From Periplaneta americana (taxonomy: Eukaryota; Arthropoda; Insecta; Blattodea; Blattidae), in assembly GCF_040183065.1 (NCBI RefSeq), contig NW_027185500.1, forward strand, positions 186,001 through 250,000: a DNA stretch of 64,000 nt, read 5' to 3'. The notes beneath the pieces are model-generated. The model was not told the DNA's origin. It did no database searches and worked only from the letters and a program-made list of their open reading frames with translations. The translations under genes and the position numbers were made by a program. How positions within the stretch are numbered: position 1 is the first letter of the stretch; the number at the start of each line of letters is the position of its first letter. Of the stretch, positions 49,576 to 61,594 are shown one piece after another.

Positions 49576-51296
49576 TGAGAAATTATTTGCTTCGTAGAAC
49601 TCTTCCCTTATTGAAGGCTGTCACCTGGAAACAAGAAGATCCACGTCTTTGTACTGACTTCCAACAGTTTGAGTGACACAATGCAAGGCATGTCAAGTGA
49701 ACTAATTTAGGATAAAGAACTTTTAAACCAGCTCCCGCTTTAACAATATATGCAGGAACATCACTGAGAAATAACAATAAATTGTCATACCGAATCCCTT
49801 CCAGCCACAAGAAAAGTAACGAGTCGTTGAAAAATTTTGCAACAGTGGAATGATTTACTCAGTCAAGCAGCTATTTGTATATTAAGAAGAAATGATCTGC
49901 TGCCTGCTTCCCACTACAGCACTACACACGCACTGTCTCGACGCATCTGTGGTTTCATCAATAGAAATTCGTATGTTTTCGTGCTTCAGTTTATCCCGAA
50001 TATTACAAATTACTTCTTGAAAACACTGTGGCACATAGTTATTGGGCGATGTAGATTCGTCTGGGACCCTTTTGTTTGTGAATTCTTCTAAAAATACCCG
50101 AAGCTGCACATTATTCAATTTCCACAACGAATGTCGGAACCCACTAATGCTAAACACGAGTCTCTGAAAAATGTATCATTAGAACTCGACTGTACACTGC
50201 TTTCAATCAGTTGCTGGTTTAACTTAGATTTATTCTTAAACCTCTCCTCATGCCGCATTGCATTAATATGCTGCACAGTGCCATATTTTTTCTTCGCAGA
50301 AACACTTTCTTCACACACCAAACAAAATAAGACACTGCTGCCTCACTGGAAATATTACTCCCAAACTCATTTACGCCTTTGCGTAAGAATGCTGATTGAG
50401 AGGTTTTTGTGGGTGGCATTCCGTAACTACAACTGCAGCAATCACACACAGCTTATTGAACCAACACGTATTGCACAACTTGCACACTGCAGCTTGGAAC
50501 TCGGGGATTCACCATCCATGCACATGACATTCCTTAACTACAACAGCAGCAATCACACACACCTCATTGAACCAAAGCGTATTGCACAACTTGCACACTG
50601 CAGCTTGGAACTCGGGGATTCACCATCCATGCACATGACATTCCTTAACTACAACAGCAGCAATCACACACACCTCATTGAACCAAAGCGTATTGCACAA
50701 CTTGCACACTGCAGCTTGGAACTCGGGGATTCACCATCCAGGCACATGACATTCCTTAACTACAACAGCAGCAATCACACACACCTCATTGAACCAAAGC
50801 GTATTGCACAACTTGCACACTGCAGCTTGGAACTCGGGGATTCACCATCCAGGCACATGACATCATTCTGATAACGCGATAAGTGCGATAACTGATTGAT
50901 CTGCCTAGTCGCAGAAGCTTGGCGGGGAATCCCAAGGTTCTCTAATTAGAACTACGCAGTATTATTTCGCATCATCCTGGGTCATATCCTAGCATTGCTT
51001 TCTTACGCATTCGACTGAAGTTAATTTTTATTAGCCAATAAAAAAAATGGAATCAGTGATAAATGGCAGCTAGGTGTGAAATAACACACTTTTAAAATTA
51101 CAGCTTTGGGTAAAATATGCAGTTTGAATTAAAAATCGTAAAATAAGGAATCAAAACGTTTTCCTGCGAAATAAGAATTTATAAGCACTAATAAAACATA
51201 GCTAAAACTTCTTATCTAGGTGTGTCTTACGAGGTATAATCTTTCTGCTTACCTTTAACAGTGTGGAAAAGAATGTGCATTTTGCTTAGAAATCCG
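49560..51296 (-). mobile_element. hAT transposon (CGGBP1-like), dead copy
   Basis: Minus-strand order: MVCEESVSAKKKYGTVQHIN (zinc-finger-like start, near 50321), then SGFRHSLWKLNNVQLRVFLE and RISIDETTDAS near 49960 (first catalytic Asp region), then FLSDVPAYIVKAGAGLKVLY and PKLVHLTCLA near 49760 (second region, DAAPY in relatives). The end at the high side is TAAAGCCCGGATTTCTAAGC (near 51296, minus). The carboxy part is missing at the low side. A 111-bp repeat array interrupts the amino-terminal region. Confidence 0.75.
50424..50870 (+). repeat. Four copies of a 111-bp (37-codon) repeat
   Basis: Units begin near 50424, 50535, 50646 and 50757. Each encodes, in one forward frame, NYNSSNHTHLIEPKRIAQLA then HCSLELGDSPSMHMTFL; the first copy differs slightly. 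Because 111 is a multiple of three, the frame 50131-50871 stays open. Copies are nearly identical, so the expansion is recent. The sequence is the reverse strand of hAT-derived DNA, so protein coding is doubtful. Confidence 0.9.
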
Positions 51297-52300
51297 GGCT
51301 TTAGTAATAAGCAGATAACGTGAACCTTAATGCTGTGATGAAACAACGGCTGGGCTGCTCCTTTGAGATTGAATATTACCAACAATATCAGGGTGCTGCC
51401 AGTGCTGTCACAGTAATTTTTTTCTTGGTCATACGCCCCACCCTTGGTTTCTCCCTTGAACTATATTCTACTCTCCTCTCTCTATCTCTCAGACTGTCAT
51501 TTAATGATTGTTTAATATTAAAGAAGAAGTAAAGAAATTGTTTTGCTTTACATTTTAATTGTACAAGATATAAAGAATACACCATGTAGCCCCACCATAG
51601 ATGCACACTTGTCTCATGAATCTTGGAGTGTGTATTTGCAGCACTTCTTGTTTTTCAACCATAATTTTATATAATTATGGATTCCAGTGCTGCAGAGGTG
51701 GACGATTTTTGTTTATGAACATCAAACAAAATACATTAGGAACAGCAAGAGATGATCTAAGATCTGTACAGATCTCCGTGTACAAAACTTAGGCACCCAT
51801 ATGCTGTATGGCTCCATACAGATAAAATTTTTTTTTCCCCATACGATTAAATAAAAAAATTGTGGGTTTCCATATGATGTATCGCCTCCATGATGCTGGA
51901 TGCTGCTCTTTCTTCTGAAAACATTTGCATCAACAAAATGTCTTCTACACCTAAATCTTCATATAATGCCACAATATGTAGCCTTTCTTCCATTTCCTTA
52001 TGAAGGAGAAACATATACAATTAAGATGACTTAACAATAACAATAAACAAATGAGCGCGAATGTTATTGATGACTCAGCGGATTTGGAGGTATTTTCTAT
52101 TCATGATGAAGCTGCTGTCATTACAAAAAAAATGTATTTTGATTGTTTTCAATTTCTATTTTATACAGATGTAATAGTAAATAATTGTATATTATTATTA
52201 ACCTGGTATATTTGACATAAAAATCTTCATGGCAATACTAATTACGTTTCAGACGAAAGCATAACATGTTCAAAAAATATTTGGAATACAAAAATATTCA
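51297..52300. other. No gene seen
   Basis: A segment near 51390-51530 (CAGTAATTTTTTTCTTGGTC onward) is open on the minus strand for 72 codons without a motif. Confidence 0.35.
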
Positions 52301-52305
52301 CAAAC

Positions 52306-52462
52306 CATAATAAGTCTCCACAAGAGGTTGATGAATTTCACTGATCCGAGCAATTCCTTCAAACAGTAGAGTCAACGTATCAGCATAGATAACACTAGCT
52401 CGCTTATTAGAAGGGTTCGTCTCCAAGGCAACTAGCAGATTCTGATGAGCTGTTTCTTGAAG
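52306..52462 (-). CDS. COG4: COG4-like exon, intact
   Basis: The minus-strand acceptor TTTTTTATTTGTAG precedes [40 protein letters not shown] and [16 protein letters not shown]4 has [26 protein letters not shown]. The exon starts in phase 0 (matching the end of 56949-56753) and ends in phase 1 at TATG|GTTTGT, which fits the GA start of the next exon at 47613. No frame damage is visible. COG4 acts on the cytosolic face of the Golgi as part of lobe A of the COG tether. Confidence 0.9.
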
Positions 52463-52682
52463 CTACAAATAAAAAAGGTAAGTGCTACAATTGTACAAAA
52501 TGTATAAGCATAACATATTTCTTAGTTTGCTTTCCACCTCAGAAAATATGTTACTTCAAAAGAGATGCAATTCCACCGAAAAAGTACAGAAAACACCTTT
52601 AATACACAGTATATACACACCTAAGAACAGGCCAAACATTCTATGTCTATGTCGATAAGTGTGAGCTAGTAAATGTTCTTAA

Positions 52683-54961
52683 CCCATTTATGCCCAGGTG
52701 GGTCGTTTTCGACCCATTGATTAAAATTATTTTCCACGCGAATTATTCTAGGCAACACTACGTATCTACTTTTCTTAGATGCACAAAGGTACAATGCACT
52801 TGTGAAACACGCGGGAAACCAACAAACCACGTCATTATTGCGCGGGAACTTGCCGAATAAATATGACGCAACTACCGTCTGCCTTGGAGAAGAAAAAGTG
52901 AGTAAAAACTCTGTTCAATCCGTGAATTTTATTAACAATCAGTGTTTCCTGCCAAGAAGATACAGGAGAATATGTATCTTGTATGTTTTTGTCAATATTT
53001 ACGCTATTTGCTGTACAGTAGGGCTTAGAATTTAGTGTGGGTCGACAACGACCCACTAAGCACTTATTCAAGAATTACCTTTCACATAGCTTTTCATTAT
53101 GAAATCATTTTGTTTTCTTATTATTTTCCTTTGAGCGATGTTTTTACGAACAACTACCTCAATAGAAGTTTGTGTAAGGATTAGGAGTGCTTTTGGGAAT
53201 GATAATTCTTATGGCACTTCTCAGAATATCTCAGGCTTATTACCGCTTTCGTTTACAACATTGTTTTATTTGTGTAATGTTATATCTCACTGCTTGGGAT
53301 GCACTCTGGATAGTCTTTGACGAACTAAGTAGTTCATAATTCTCGGCACTAGCGGCACCTATGAGAGAGAGAGCCGAGTGTGAATAACAATCAGAATGAC
53401 CCCGTTTTGTCTTTTTATTCTCTTCATGAGAGTCCCCTACTGGCCCCATCTGAAAACTGAGATCCTTCATTACAGTTTCCATAATCATAAGTATTCCCTG
53501 TTATCAGACTCACTGGTCTGACAGTAATCTAAATTCTAGGATAGTTGAAGAGATCTGATTCTTCCGAAATTCCAAAATACGGGGCAGATGTATTGATTGA
53601 TCTACCTGAGGATAATGGATGCAAATTCTGGAGATGAAGATTGCAAGGACTCCGACTGAGCTCAACTACAAGCCACAGCAGAGTTAGTGACAGAGCTACC
53701 AGTCATTGTTCAGCCTTATAATGAGGAAAGGGGCACCGATATTAGAAAAGATTCAGATCTTATCAGCAATGAAATTGAGAATTCCCCACCACCGACACGT
53801 AGAATAAAGTGAGAAAGAAATAAAGGTGAACATCATGTCTAACGAACATGAAGCAGCCCCTTTACAAGAAGAGGAAATCAAAGTTCGTCTGCCTTGTTTT
53901 TCGTAAATATAACTGCAATATGAGTGGAGTACATACTTCTGATATACGTGGAAAAAATGGCACATACCATTACTTTCGTGGTTATTAGATGTGTGCATGA
54001 ACAATGCTTGGCTTCTCAGTCAGTCGATCATATGGAAAGTCTTTGGATGCATTCGCCTTCGGCCACGAAATAACGCAAGCCTAAAATATGACACTTCTCC
54101 AAAGAGTGGAAGACGAGTTCGTTTCTTCGATACCATCAAAGAACACCGGAGAAAGGATCACTGTTGGCACTATAGCCCAACAACAAAAACGGCGATACAA
54201 GATTTGTGGCAATGTAAAAGAATGTCAGAGGTGCACCATATCATGAGTAGGTCTAAGGACTTATGTCATGTATTTTTAGTAGGTTATTTTACGACGCTGT
54301 ACCAACATCTCATGTTATTTAGTGTCTGAATGAGATGAAGGTGATAATACCGGTGAAAAGTGTCCAGGGTCCAGCACCGATAGTTACCCAGCATTTGCTC
54401 ATATTGGGTTGAGGGAAAAACCCGGAAAAAACCTCAACCAGGTAACTTGCCCCGACCGGGATTCGAACCCGGGCAACCTGGTTTCGCGGCCAGACGCGCC
54501 AACCGTTACTCCACAGGTGTGGGCCTTATGTCATGTACCATAATTTATTGTGGGTTTCAAATTATTTATTTCTTCAAGTACAAGGTTTCCTTTCAGATTT
54601 GTGAATGTAAAATACATGTGAATGTAGCTCTCAGGGAAATTATAATTATTATTCAATAAATATTTAAAAAAATAGTATGCGGTTTTAATATGGTAATGAT
54701 TTGTTTATACATTACTTTTAAATTTAACAAGTTGCATACTACGCAAAAGCATAAATAAAACAAGAAATCATCAAAACATTATAATGAACAAATTCTCGAG
54801 GAAGTGCCTAGTGAGTCGTTATCGACCCATCCCATAAATTTTTACCGAAGTAACAAAATCAATATTTTCATAGTTCCTCATGCTTACAACGTCCCTCTGA
54901 CTCACTTAATATGATATGTGAAACAAAAATTAAAAAAAAAAATAATCTGGGCATAAATGGG
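52683..54961 (+). mobile_element. piggyBac-type transposon, dead copy
   Basis: TTAA lies at both sides (52679-52682, 54962-54965), the hallmark target of piggyBac. The inverted ends are identical for 15 bases: CCCATTTATGCCCAG. The gene is degraded. Near 53915-54180, forward frames give YNCNMSGVHTSDIRGK, WLLSQ, LDAFAFGHEITQA, then VEDEFVSSIPSKNTGERI and ICGNVKECQRC, in the order of a piggyBac transposase carboxy part with its cysteine-rich end. A SINE is inserted at 54273-54524. Palindromic GGGTCG...CGACCCA motifs occur near both ends. Confidence 0.85.
54273..54524 (-). repeat. SINE family 1, full length with target-site duplication
   Basis: A 13-bp duplication CTTATGTCATGTA (54260-54272, 54525-54537) flanks it. 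The minus-strand head is CCCACACCTGTGGAGTAACG, then GCGTCTGGCCGCGAAACC, with a perfect box B GGTTCGAATCC. The body has CTGGTTGAGGTTTTTTCCGG and CTGGGTAACTATCGGTGC; the tail ends CAGCGTCGTAAAATAACC. This is the reference copy for the family in this window. Confidence 0.95.
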
Positions 54962-55101
54962 TTAATATGCAGAATCAAAATATAGTAGCATCTTGCAGAA
55001 TTGCGCTCAGTTAATGTTTTCTCAATAGAACACTTTTTAATATACAAATACACAAAATATCTTATCTCTCAACACGACATTTTTTGGTTGAAGTTTATAT
55101 A

Positions 55102-55495
55102 CAGTCAACTCCGGACCAGCATATTTCGTTCACTATATCCGAGGTTCACTAAAACCGAAGTCTGTTTTTATACTACAGACATTGCTATACACACAGGATA
55201 GATTACGTTCAATGTAATTAATAATGTTCACTTTTTTATAGTCATTAGGCAGTAGGTACTGACTGACTTCGCACCCCCTTCCATTAATCAGGAAGGTATG
55301 TTTACTGAGTACGCGGCCTTGGTAATTCCTTCAGTTCATTTTTACAAAGATACGGGAGGAAGGGTTGACAACAGCTGTAATCCTGCTTGTACTTGCCCTT
55401 TGGTCATCACTCTACTCCCTTTTACGAAAGAAAACAGTTTCTCTTCCACTCATTAATAACCTCTTTTAAAGGAGTCAAAACTGAACTGAACATTA
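55102..55495 (+). mobile_element. Fragment related to the 16638-18593 element
   Basis: It begins at a TA with CAGTCAACTCCGGACCAGCA and continues TTCGTTCACTATATCCGAGG, the inverted end of the other copy with a short internal loss. From about 55250 it matches the reverse complement of 16970-17230 (CTTCGCACC, GTACTTGCCCTTTGGTCATC, AATAACCTCTTTTAAAGG). The intervening coding segment is absent and the far end was not found. Confidence 0.7.
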
Positions 55496-55639
55496 GTTCT
55501 AGTGTAAAAAAATTCACCTCAAAACAGGCTTATTATCCTACCAAATTATTCAGTTTTAACAAATTTATTGTACGTACAAAAACACTCGTTGCGAACTTTT
55601 CATTTGTAATTTCTTGTCCATTTATTTAATAAGAATAAT

Positions 55640-56090
55640 ATTTTTAACTGCTAAAATGACAATAATATTTTTCTTTTACTGTGAAATTTTATGAACACAA
55701 CTCTCAACAACTGCGCATCAAACCAAAAAAATTTACCAGTAATTACTGATGAAAGGGTAGCATCAGTGTGATATTGAAGAAGTTTAACAACCAGTTCTCT
55801 CATGTGTACATATGCTAAAACAATACGGTATATGTCCATGGTAATTGCAAATAATATCTAAAAATAATTTAACAACCGGTTTATCTGAACTGGTGCGAAC
55901 CGGCTGAATATCACCACTGGGTAGCATGACGTTAGTCATTGTCAATGTTCTGACACCAACCCAGACCTGTTCACCAGATGTTCCAGTTCTGATACTCAAA
56001 TGAGCATGAATGTGATGTATAGGTAAGAGGTAAGAGAGTCCCTTTATAACCTGTCTTGATAACATAATTTTAAACTTGAGTGGTTTTTAG
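55640..56090. other. No gene seen
   Basis: Short frames without motifs. Confidence 0.35.
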
Positions 56091-56094
56091 CACA

Positions 56095-56412
56095 AATGCG
56101 TAGGCCTATTATATTCGCCAATTTTTTTTTCTGGATTTTTGGATAAAAAAATTGGTGTGCACATTATATTCGATGGCGTAAATACGGTATTTTCGCGTTC
56201 TTACATTTCATGGCAAACCTAATTTCGAGCAAAATTGAATTAGGACGTATAAATGAAGTTTTGTACCTCTCAGGGCTCAAAATACGATAAGTGCGAAAAA
56301 CGTATAACTGAAATGAATTAACATGAAAAGTAGAAGAATTTTGCCGGAACTTAAGAAAAAAAAGTATATGTTAGAAAATGTATAAGTGAGAAATGCACAA
56401 ATGAAGTTTTAC
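56095..56412. mobile_element. Possible pogo-like miniature element
   Basis: The right end GCACAAATGAAGTTTTACTG followed by TA resembles pogo-like termini. AAATGAAGTTTT is repeated near 56251. The left end is unclear. Confidence 0.35.
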
Positions 56413-56752
56413 TGTATTTGTACCTTGCCTTGCATATTTTTTTTAAATTCTGAATCTAATTTTATTTACTCATACTCTCAAAATATATAAAACATCTCAA
56501 TATAATTCTAACTGCAGCTTCTTTGGTGCTTTGCAAATGTACATCCCAATTTCGTATTTGACTCAAATATAATTAAATTCATAAGACTTAGCCAGATCTC
56601 TTTATGTGAGAGATGTCCGAGCTAAAGCTCAGAAATACTAAAGCATAAATAAAATTATCCTACCAAAACATTATTTTTGAAGATAAACATATTAGAATAG
56701 AAAACAAAGACAGAAAAATTGAAGTAAGAACTGCATGATTTTGTAATATTAC

Positions 56753-56949
56753 CTTTGAACATAGGTACAATGAGAACTTAATCAGACCTTCATCTTGCAT
56801 TCCAAGAAGAGGAAAGATCTTAAAAAATCTCTCTACTGATGCTAATTCTTCAGCACGCACTGCTTCGTCAAATTTCTGTGTAACGACAGCCCCAAGCTGG
56901 GTTGCAGCTTCATGCAGTAGTGAAAATGAGTTCGTAACACTTGTGCAAT
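56753..56949 (-). CDS. COG4: COG4-like exon, intact
   Basis: The minus-strand acceptor TTCTGTTCTAG precedes an exon encoding CTSVTNSFSLLHEAATQLGA, VVTQKFDEAVRAEELASVER, FFKIFPLLGMQDEGLIKFSL and YLCSK. COG4 has LL.EA...L..IV..KF.IA....DL..VERFFKIFPLLG...EGL.KFS.YLC, an excellent match. It ends in phase 0 at AAAG|GTAATA. The next exon is at 52462. Earlier exons (about the first 180 residues) should lie at higher coordinates, but I found none in the window. Confidence 0.9.
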
Positions 56950-57009
56950 CTAGAACAGAAAATCAATTCAATTACCAACTGCACAAATATTTCCCTCAAA
57001 TGCCACCAC

Positions 57010-57250
57010 ATTGTCTTTCGACATTCTCTTGGCAGTGGATTATGTATAACCCACTTCTGGAAGGCAGAGTGACACTGCTCCAATGATATTGTGTGGTTGT
57101 GCAGTGCCAGGAGAGATCTTAAATCTAGACTAACCTAGATCATGGACGAACACAAGTACAGTTCCCTTTAAGGAAAAGTTCCTGTGCTCTAACCAGAATC
57201 GAACTTGGAACCTCATGAACTGTGGCCAGAAACTCTGAGGCTGATCACAG
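57010..57250 (-). repeat. Probable tRNA-derived SINE
   Basis: The minus-strand head near 57250-57185 reads TGTGATCAGCCTCAGAGTTT and box-B-like AAGTTCGATTCTGG. A non-tRNA body follows to about 57010. Confidence 0.5.
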
Positions 57251-57259
57251 CACAAATAT

Positions 57260-58865
57260 AAAATAAGTTATATAATTTTACATTTATGTAGGTTCTAAAT
57301 GATTTACTTTGATTATAAATAATTAATGTAATGATTAACATGTAAACGAAAAGAGATAATGCAATTGCATCATCCTGTCTACATATGTATAATCCTGATT
57401 AATGTTCCTGTAGTCAATGAATTCGCGGATTTTATGGCTTGTTTTCTTTTAACCTAGAGAATATACCACACACATAAGTTCAGAACCCAATTTATGCAAA
57501 CTCGGTTGTATAACATACCCACATTTAAGAAAAGAATCCTTGGAGAATTTTAGGCTGCACAACTAGAATTATTTTTAAAAATGTAGAATTTCCCCAATAC
57601 TCTCCCCTCTTTTATGATTATCTCTTATATTTAGTGGAAGCCCCACTTAAGGAAATAAAGAAAACAAGGTCCCCAATGATTCATTAAATAGAGGTTGTAC
57701 TTTATTTAAAGGTATGTGCTACTGATTTTTACGACTTCCACAATTTTTATATGATTTCAATTAAGTTTTAATCACAAATTTCTTTCCTTTAAGATTAGAT
57801 GATGATGTTGAAATTTTAAGAATTTTTGGTTTCTAAATTTGATCCATAAAAAATTAAATAGACAAATTCATATCTTACCAATAAATTAGATTACACATGA
57901 AAGAATAAAGATTTGTTTCTAGTTTCATGGCTTGACATCCAGCTGAAGAGTAATCAGACTGTGTATTCGAGTTTTGTATTTATTTGTGGTTCCGAATAAA
58001 CAAATTATCTTGAATTTTTTTAAAGTTTTTTCTTAAGGTCATGCATTGGCTGTATTTTTCAAGCAACATAAAAATAAAATAAAAATGTCCCTGGAATACA
58101 GTGTTTAAAATATGTACTAAAAATGCCACTGCATTATCTTACTTAGTTTTTGATAAGTCTGAATTCCTAGATTGAAAAATGCAAAAAAATATTATATCCC
58201 AGAAACTGCGTTTAAAGGTTAGATGGCCTGGTTAGCTTACGGCCCTTTAAAAGAATTAATATTTAGGTCACCTACAATTCGAATAATGAAACGAAACTTT
58301 GCACAAATATTTATCATAGACCATATGAGTTTTTGGTGGGAAAATTTAAAAATGGTAAAAATTGAAATATTTCATCAGAACTCAGTAGGGCATACCCTTA
58401 ATTGAGAAATATTCTTCCTTTTGCAATATTTACAGTAGATGGGCTATATACTGGATGTATTAATTATAACTGAAAGTCCATTTATGTGCAAAAACAGAGC
58501 AACATTTTTTCAATGTCATGTTCAATAGTCCAATAGTTGGTTACCTGCTTATTCAGGTGTCTACCGAAGATGTGAAACAAAAATTAGTTACATTTTAGTT
58601 ACGTACTACAACTTATCAATTATTCATAAGCACAATGAAAAAACATTAAACACGTTTTATTTAACTAATGATTTATCATCAGACTTTTTTTTTCTTTTTG
58701 TTAAGTTTATTTATATACGCTTTAACATTCGTGGTCATCTCGCGTGTTTTAGTATCTGTGGGTATATAAGTAAGCCCCTTTTACTATTCCTGTTTCTATT
58801 GTTGTGTTGTAGATAGTTTGTGTGTAGGTAACCGACTCAAATTTTCGATTAATGTTTATGATATT
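57260..58865. other. No gene seen
   Basis: AT-rich. No COG4 exon or repeat recognised. Confidence 0.4.
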
Positions 58866-58869
58866 GGTG

Positions 58870-59035
58870 ACTGAGCTGGTGATGAATCATGGTATGCAAG
58901 TTTTCAATCCGGCCTTTGTGACTAAGTGAAACCGTGAAAAACACCAGTCAGATTGGTCGGCCATGGGGTTTGAACCTGGGATCTCCTGAATGCGAGTCTC
59001 AAATGCTACTACCTGAGCCAACTCGTTCGGTAACA
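58870..59035 (-). repeat. tRNA-derived SINE
   Basis: The minus-strand head is CCGAACGAGTTGGCTCAGGT (box A region) with box-B-like CCCAGGTTCAAACCCCATGG, followed by a CGACCAATCTGACTGGTGTT body. Confidence 0.7.
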
Positions 59036-59455
59036 TCAGACTTGTTCCACAAGTCATCTGATCTTCAGTTCAATGGACGAGCAGCCAACTTTTCTCCCAG
59101 CCTTCTAGACTAAATCAGACTTACATATGTAATCACTAACTATCGACCACTGTAACAGAGGCAGTTGTGACAACATTAAATAAGTGAAGCAGAATAATAA
59201 TATGCGTAATTTCGTTATTGACGACTATTCAAGTCTTTTAAATTCGTTACTTTCGTTACCAATTGCTTAAATAGTTATTTTTAGTTACTCTTGTTAGCAG
59301 TAGATGGCCTGTTATTTTTGGACCTATCTGAACACAATGGTATTTTTAAGAATGATGAAAACTCTTATCAAAACTTTCTTTGAAAGAAAAGTAAAGTCAG
59401 GTCATATGTCAGAGTTTAACAAGTGAAAGAAGCCTGTCCCTGACTGAATGAGATA

Positions 59456-60414
59456 TCTCCAGATATGGAGGGTAGCTGTGAATATATTGAATAAGCAGTC
59501 GCGGACAGCCGATGAGGGGTGGTCCTCCAGCTTGAGGGTTGGGCGAAGGGCTAACAACCCATCACCGTAAAAAACAGCTTGTTACGAATCCTTCAAATAA
59601 GCCTCAGAATGGGACTGATTCTCTGACACGACCACAGCAAAGGAATAAGGTTTTGAGATTTGGTACTTGGAATGTTACAAGTCTATATAGAACAGGAGGG
59701 GTAACATTAGTAGCAAAAGAACTAGCTAGATATAGAATAGACTTTGTGGGAGTACAGGAGGTTAGGTTCGATGGGAATGGCATAACAGAAATAGGAGATT
59801 ACTTGTTGTATTATGGGGAAGGAACCGATAATCACCAATTAGGAACAGGATTCTTTACTCATAAAAGAATAAAATCAGCAGTAAAAAAGGTCGAATTTAT
59901 CAGTGATAGATTATCGTATTTAGTACTTAAGGGTAGATGGTGCGATATCGTAGTTATAAACGCTCATGCCCCTACAGAAGAGAAATACGACCATATAAAG
60001 GATAGCTTCTATGAGGAATAAGATGCTTAGGAAAATATTTGGGGCTAAGAGGGATGAAGTTACAGGAGAATGGAGAAAGTTACACAACGCAGAACTGCAC
60101 GCATTGTATTCTTCACCTGACATAATTAGGAACATTAAATCCAGACGTTTGAGATGGGCAGGGCATGTAGCACGTATGGGCGAATCCAGAAATGCATATA
60201 GAGTGTTAGTTGGGAGGCCGGAGGGGAAAAGACCTTTAGGGAGACCGAGACGTAGGTGGGAGGATAATATTAAAATGGATTTGAGGGAGGTGGGATATGA
60301 TGATAGAGACTGGATTAATCTTACTCAGGATAGGGACCAATGGCGGGCTTATGTGAGGGCGGCAATGAACCTTCGGGTTCCTTAAAAGCCAGTAGGTAAG
60401 TAAGTAAGTAAGTT
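59456..60414 (+). mobile_element. RTE LINE with large internal deletion
   Basis: The 5' part (59456-60012) matches the RTE leader and endonuclease start: FGTWNVTSLYRTGGVTLVAK, VQEVRFDGNGI, INAHAPTEEKYDHIKDSFYE. The sequence then jumps to the extreme 3' part: [40 protein letters not shown], ending NLRVP, AAAAGCCAG and (TAAG)n. About 2.2 kb is missing compared with the copy at 32497. The joint lies at GAGGAATAAG near 60016. About 80 bases of the 5' leader are also missing. Confidence 0.95.
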
Positions 60415-60549
60415 CATTTAAGAGTTCCAGAAATTTACATTTTAAATTTTCATACTAGGACCCTATTGTATTACGTACAAAAGCAAATAAAGTGTGAATT
60501 ACGAAACAGAAAAAAAATTCTATCATTTTAATTACGTGGCAATGAAACA

Positions 60550-61172
60550 ACATGCGAATCTGCAATACATATTCAGGCGGTACACACATTCCTTCGTACC
60601 TGTCGTCTCGCTTCACTTACCTTTCTTCCCACCACAATCTGAACACACGCTCTCGCCATGAAACAATACTAACAATACCATCCCATCGCACCTCCTCATA
60701 CTCATCCTCTTTCACAATAGCCCTGCCAAGACTCTGGAATTCGTTACCTGCTAGCATCAGGGACTGTCGAAATAAAATTGAATTCAAACGCAAACTTACT
60801 AGGCAGTTGGTCAGTAATTGAGACTCGTTCAGACATGGTTTCTTGTAAATAGTTCTTTTAATCTACCACAAAATATCTCAATATCCGGTAATTTCATCAC
60901 TATAGAATTTTGTTATTGTAGGTTTAATTTGTAATTTAGTAAATACAAAAATATTCTTTGTTCTTAACTTCTATGATAAAATGTCTAGCTTTCATTAATC
61001 AGGTATTCTTGTCGTACTTTAATTTTTATTGTAATTGTAATTGTAAATTTAATATTAATTGTAATCTTATTGTTCATGTTATAGTTGTAATCCCCTGGTA
61101 GAGGGGCAGAGAAGGCCTGACGGCCTTATCTCTACCAGGTTAAATAAATAAATCTAATCTAATCTAAATCTA
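60550..61172 (+). mobile_element. LINE 3' end (CR1/L2/Jockey-like)
   Basis: The frame ending at 60821 encodes NTRSRHETILTIPSHRTSSY, SFTIALPRLWNSLPASIRDC and FKRKLTRQLVSN, the usual carboxy end (RLWN.LP..IR....FK..L). A 3' UTR holds GGTAGAGGGGCAGAGAAGGC and AATAAATAAATC, then a (TAATC)-like tail. Everything upstream is truncated. Confidence 0.8.
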
Positions 61173-61590
61173 ATAATTTAGACAAAATATAATTTGAGTG
61201 AGCATTAATTTATTGTCCAAAATTAAACTTGATCCTTACATTTAAAGCTGTGCACATAATGCTAGGCCCTAATAGACAACAGGAACAAAACAATTACTCT
61301 GATCCTCCAGGTTTCAAGCAGAGAAGTGTGTTAGCTCAAAATAAACTTCATGGAAAGCGGCAGCGGCAGTGGAAAGAAAGAATGATGCTGAAACGGATCA
61401 GGAAGAGGAAAAGGTTGAAAAGAAACTGCCTTCTGAAGGAATGGTGAATGGGAGAAGAGTTCGGGTCAGAAGAAGACATTAAGATATATGAATCATATGC
61501 GGAGACAGAAAGGAAGACAAAAAATAGAAAAGATTGGAGAATGTTGGGTTTGCAGTGAAAGATCTGCCCTTGGGCAGAACGCTATGAATG
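61173..61590. other. No gene supported
   Basis: The forward frame 61229-61447 is Arg/Lys-rich (QRQWKERMMLKRIRKRKRLK) but has no family that I recognise. Confidence 0.35.
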
Positions 61591-61594
61591 AATT

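Noticed and set aside
54460..54524. Possible tRNA gene with a perfect box B
   Set aside because: It is the head of a SINE with a target-site duplication and a non-tRNA body.
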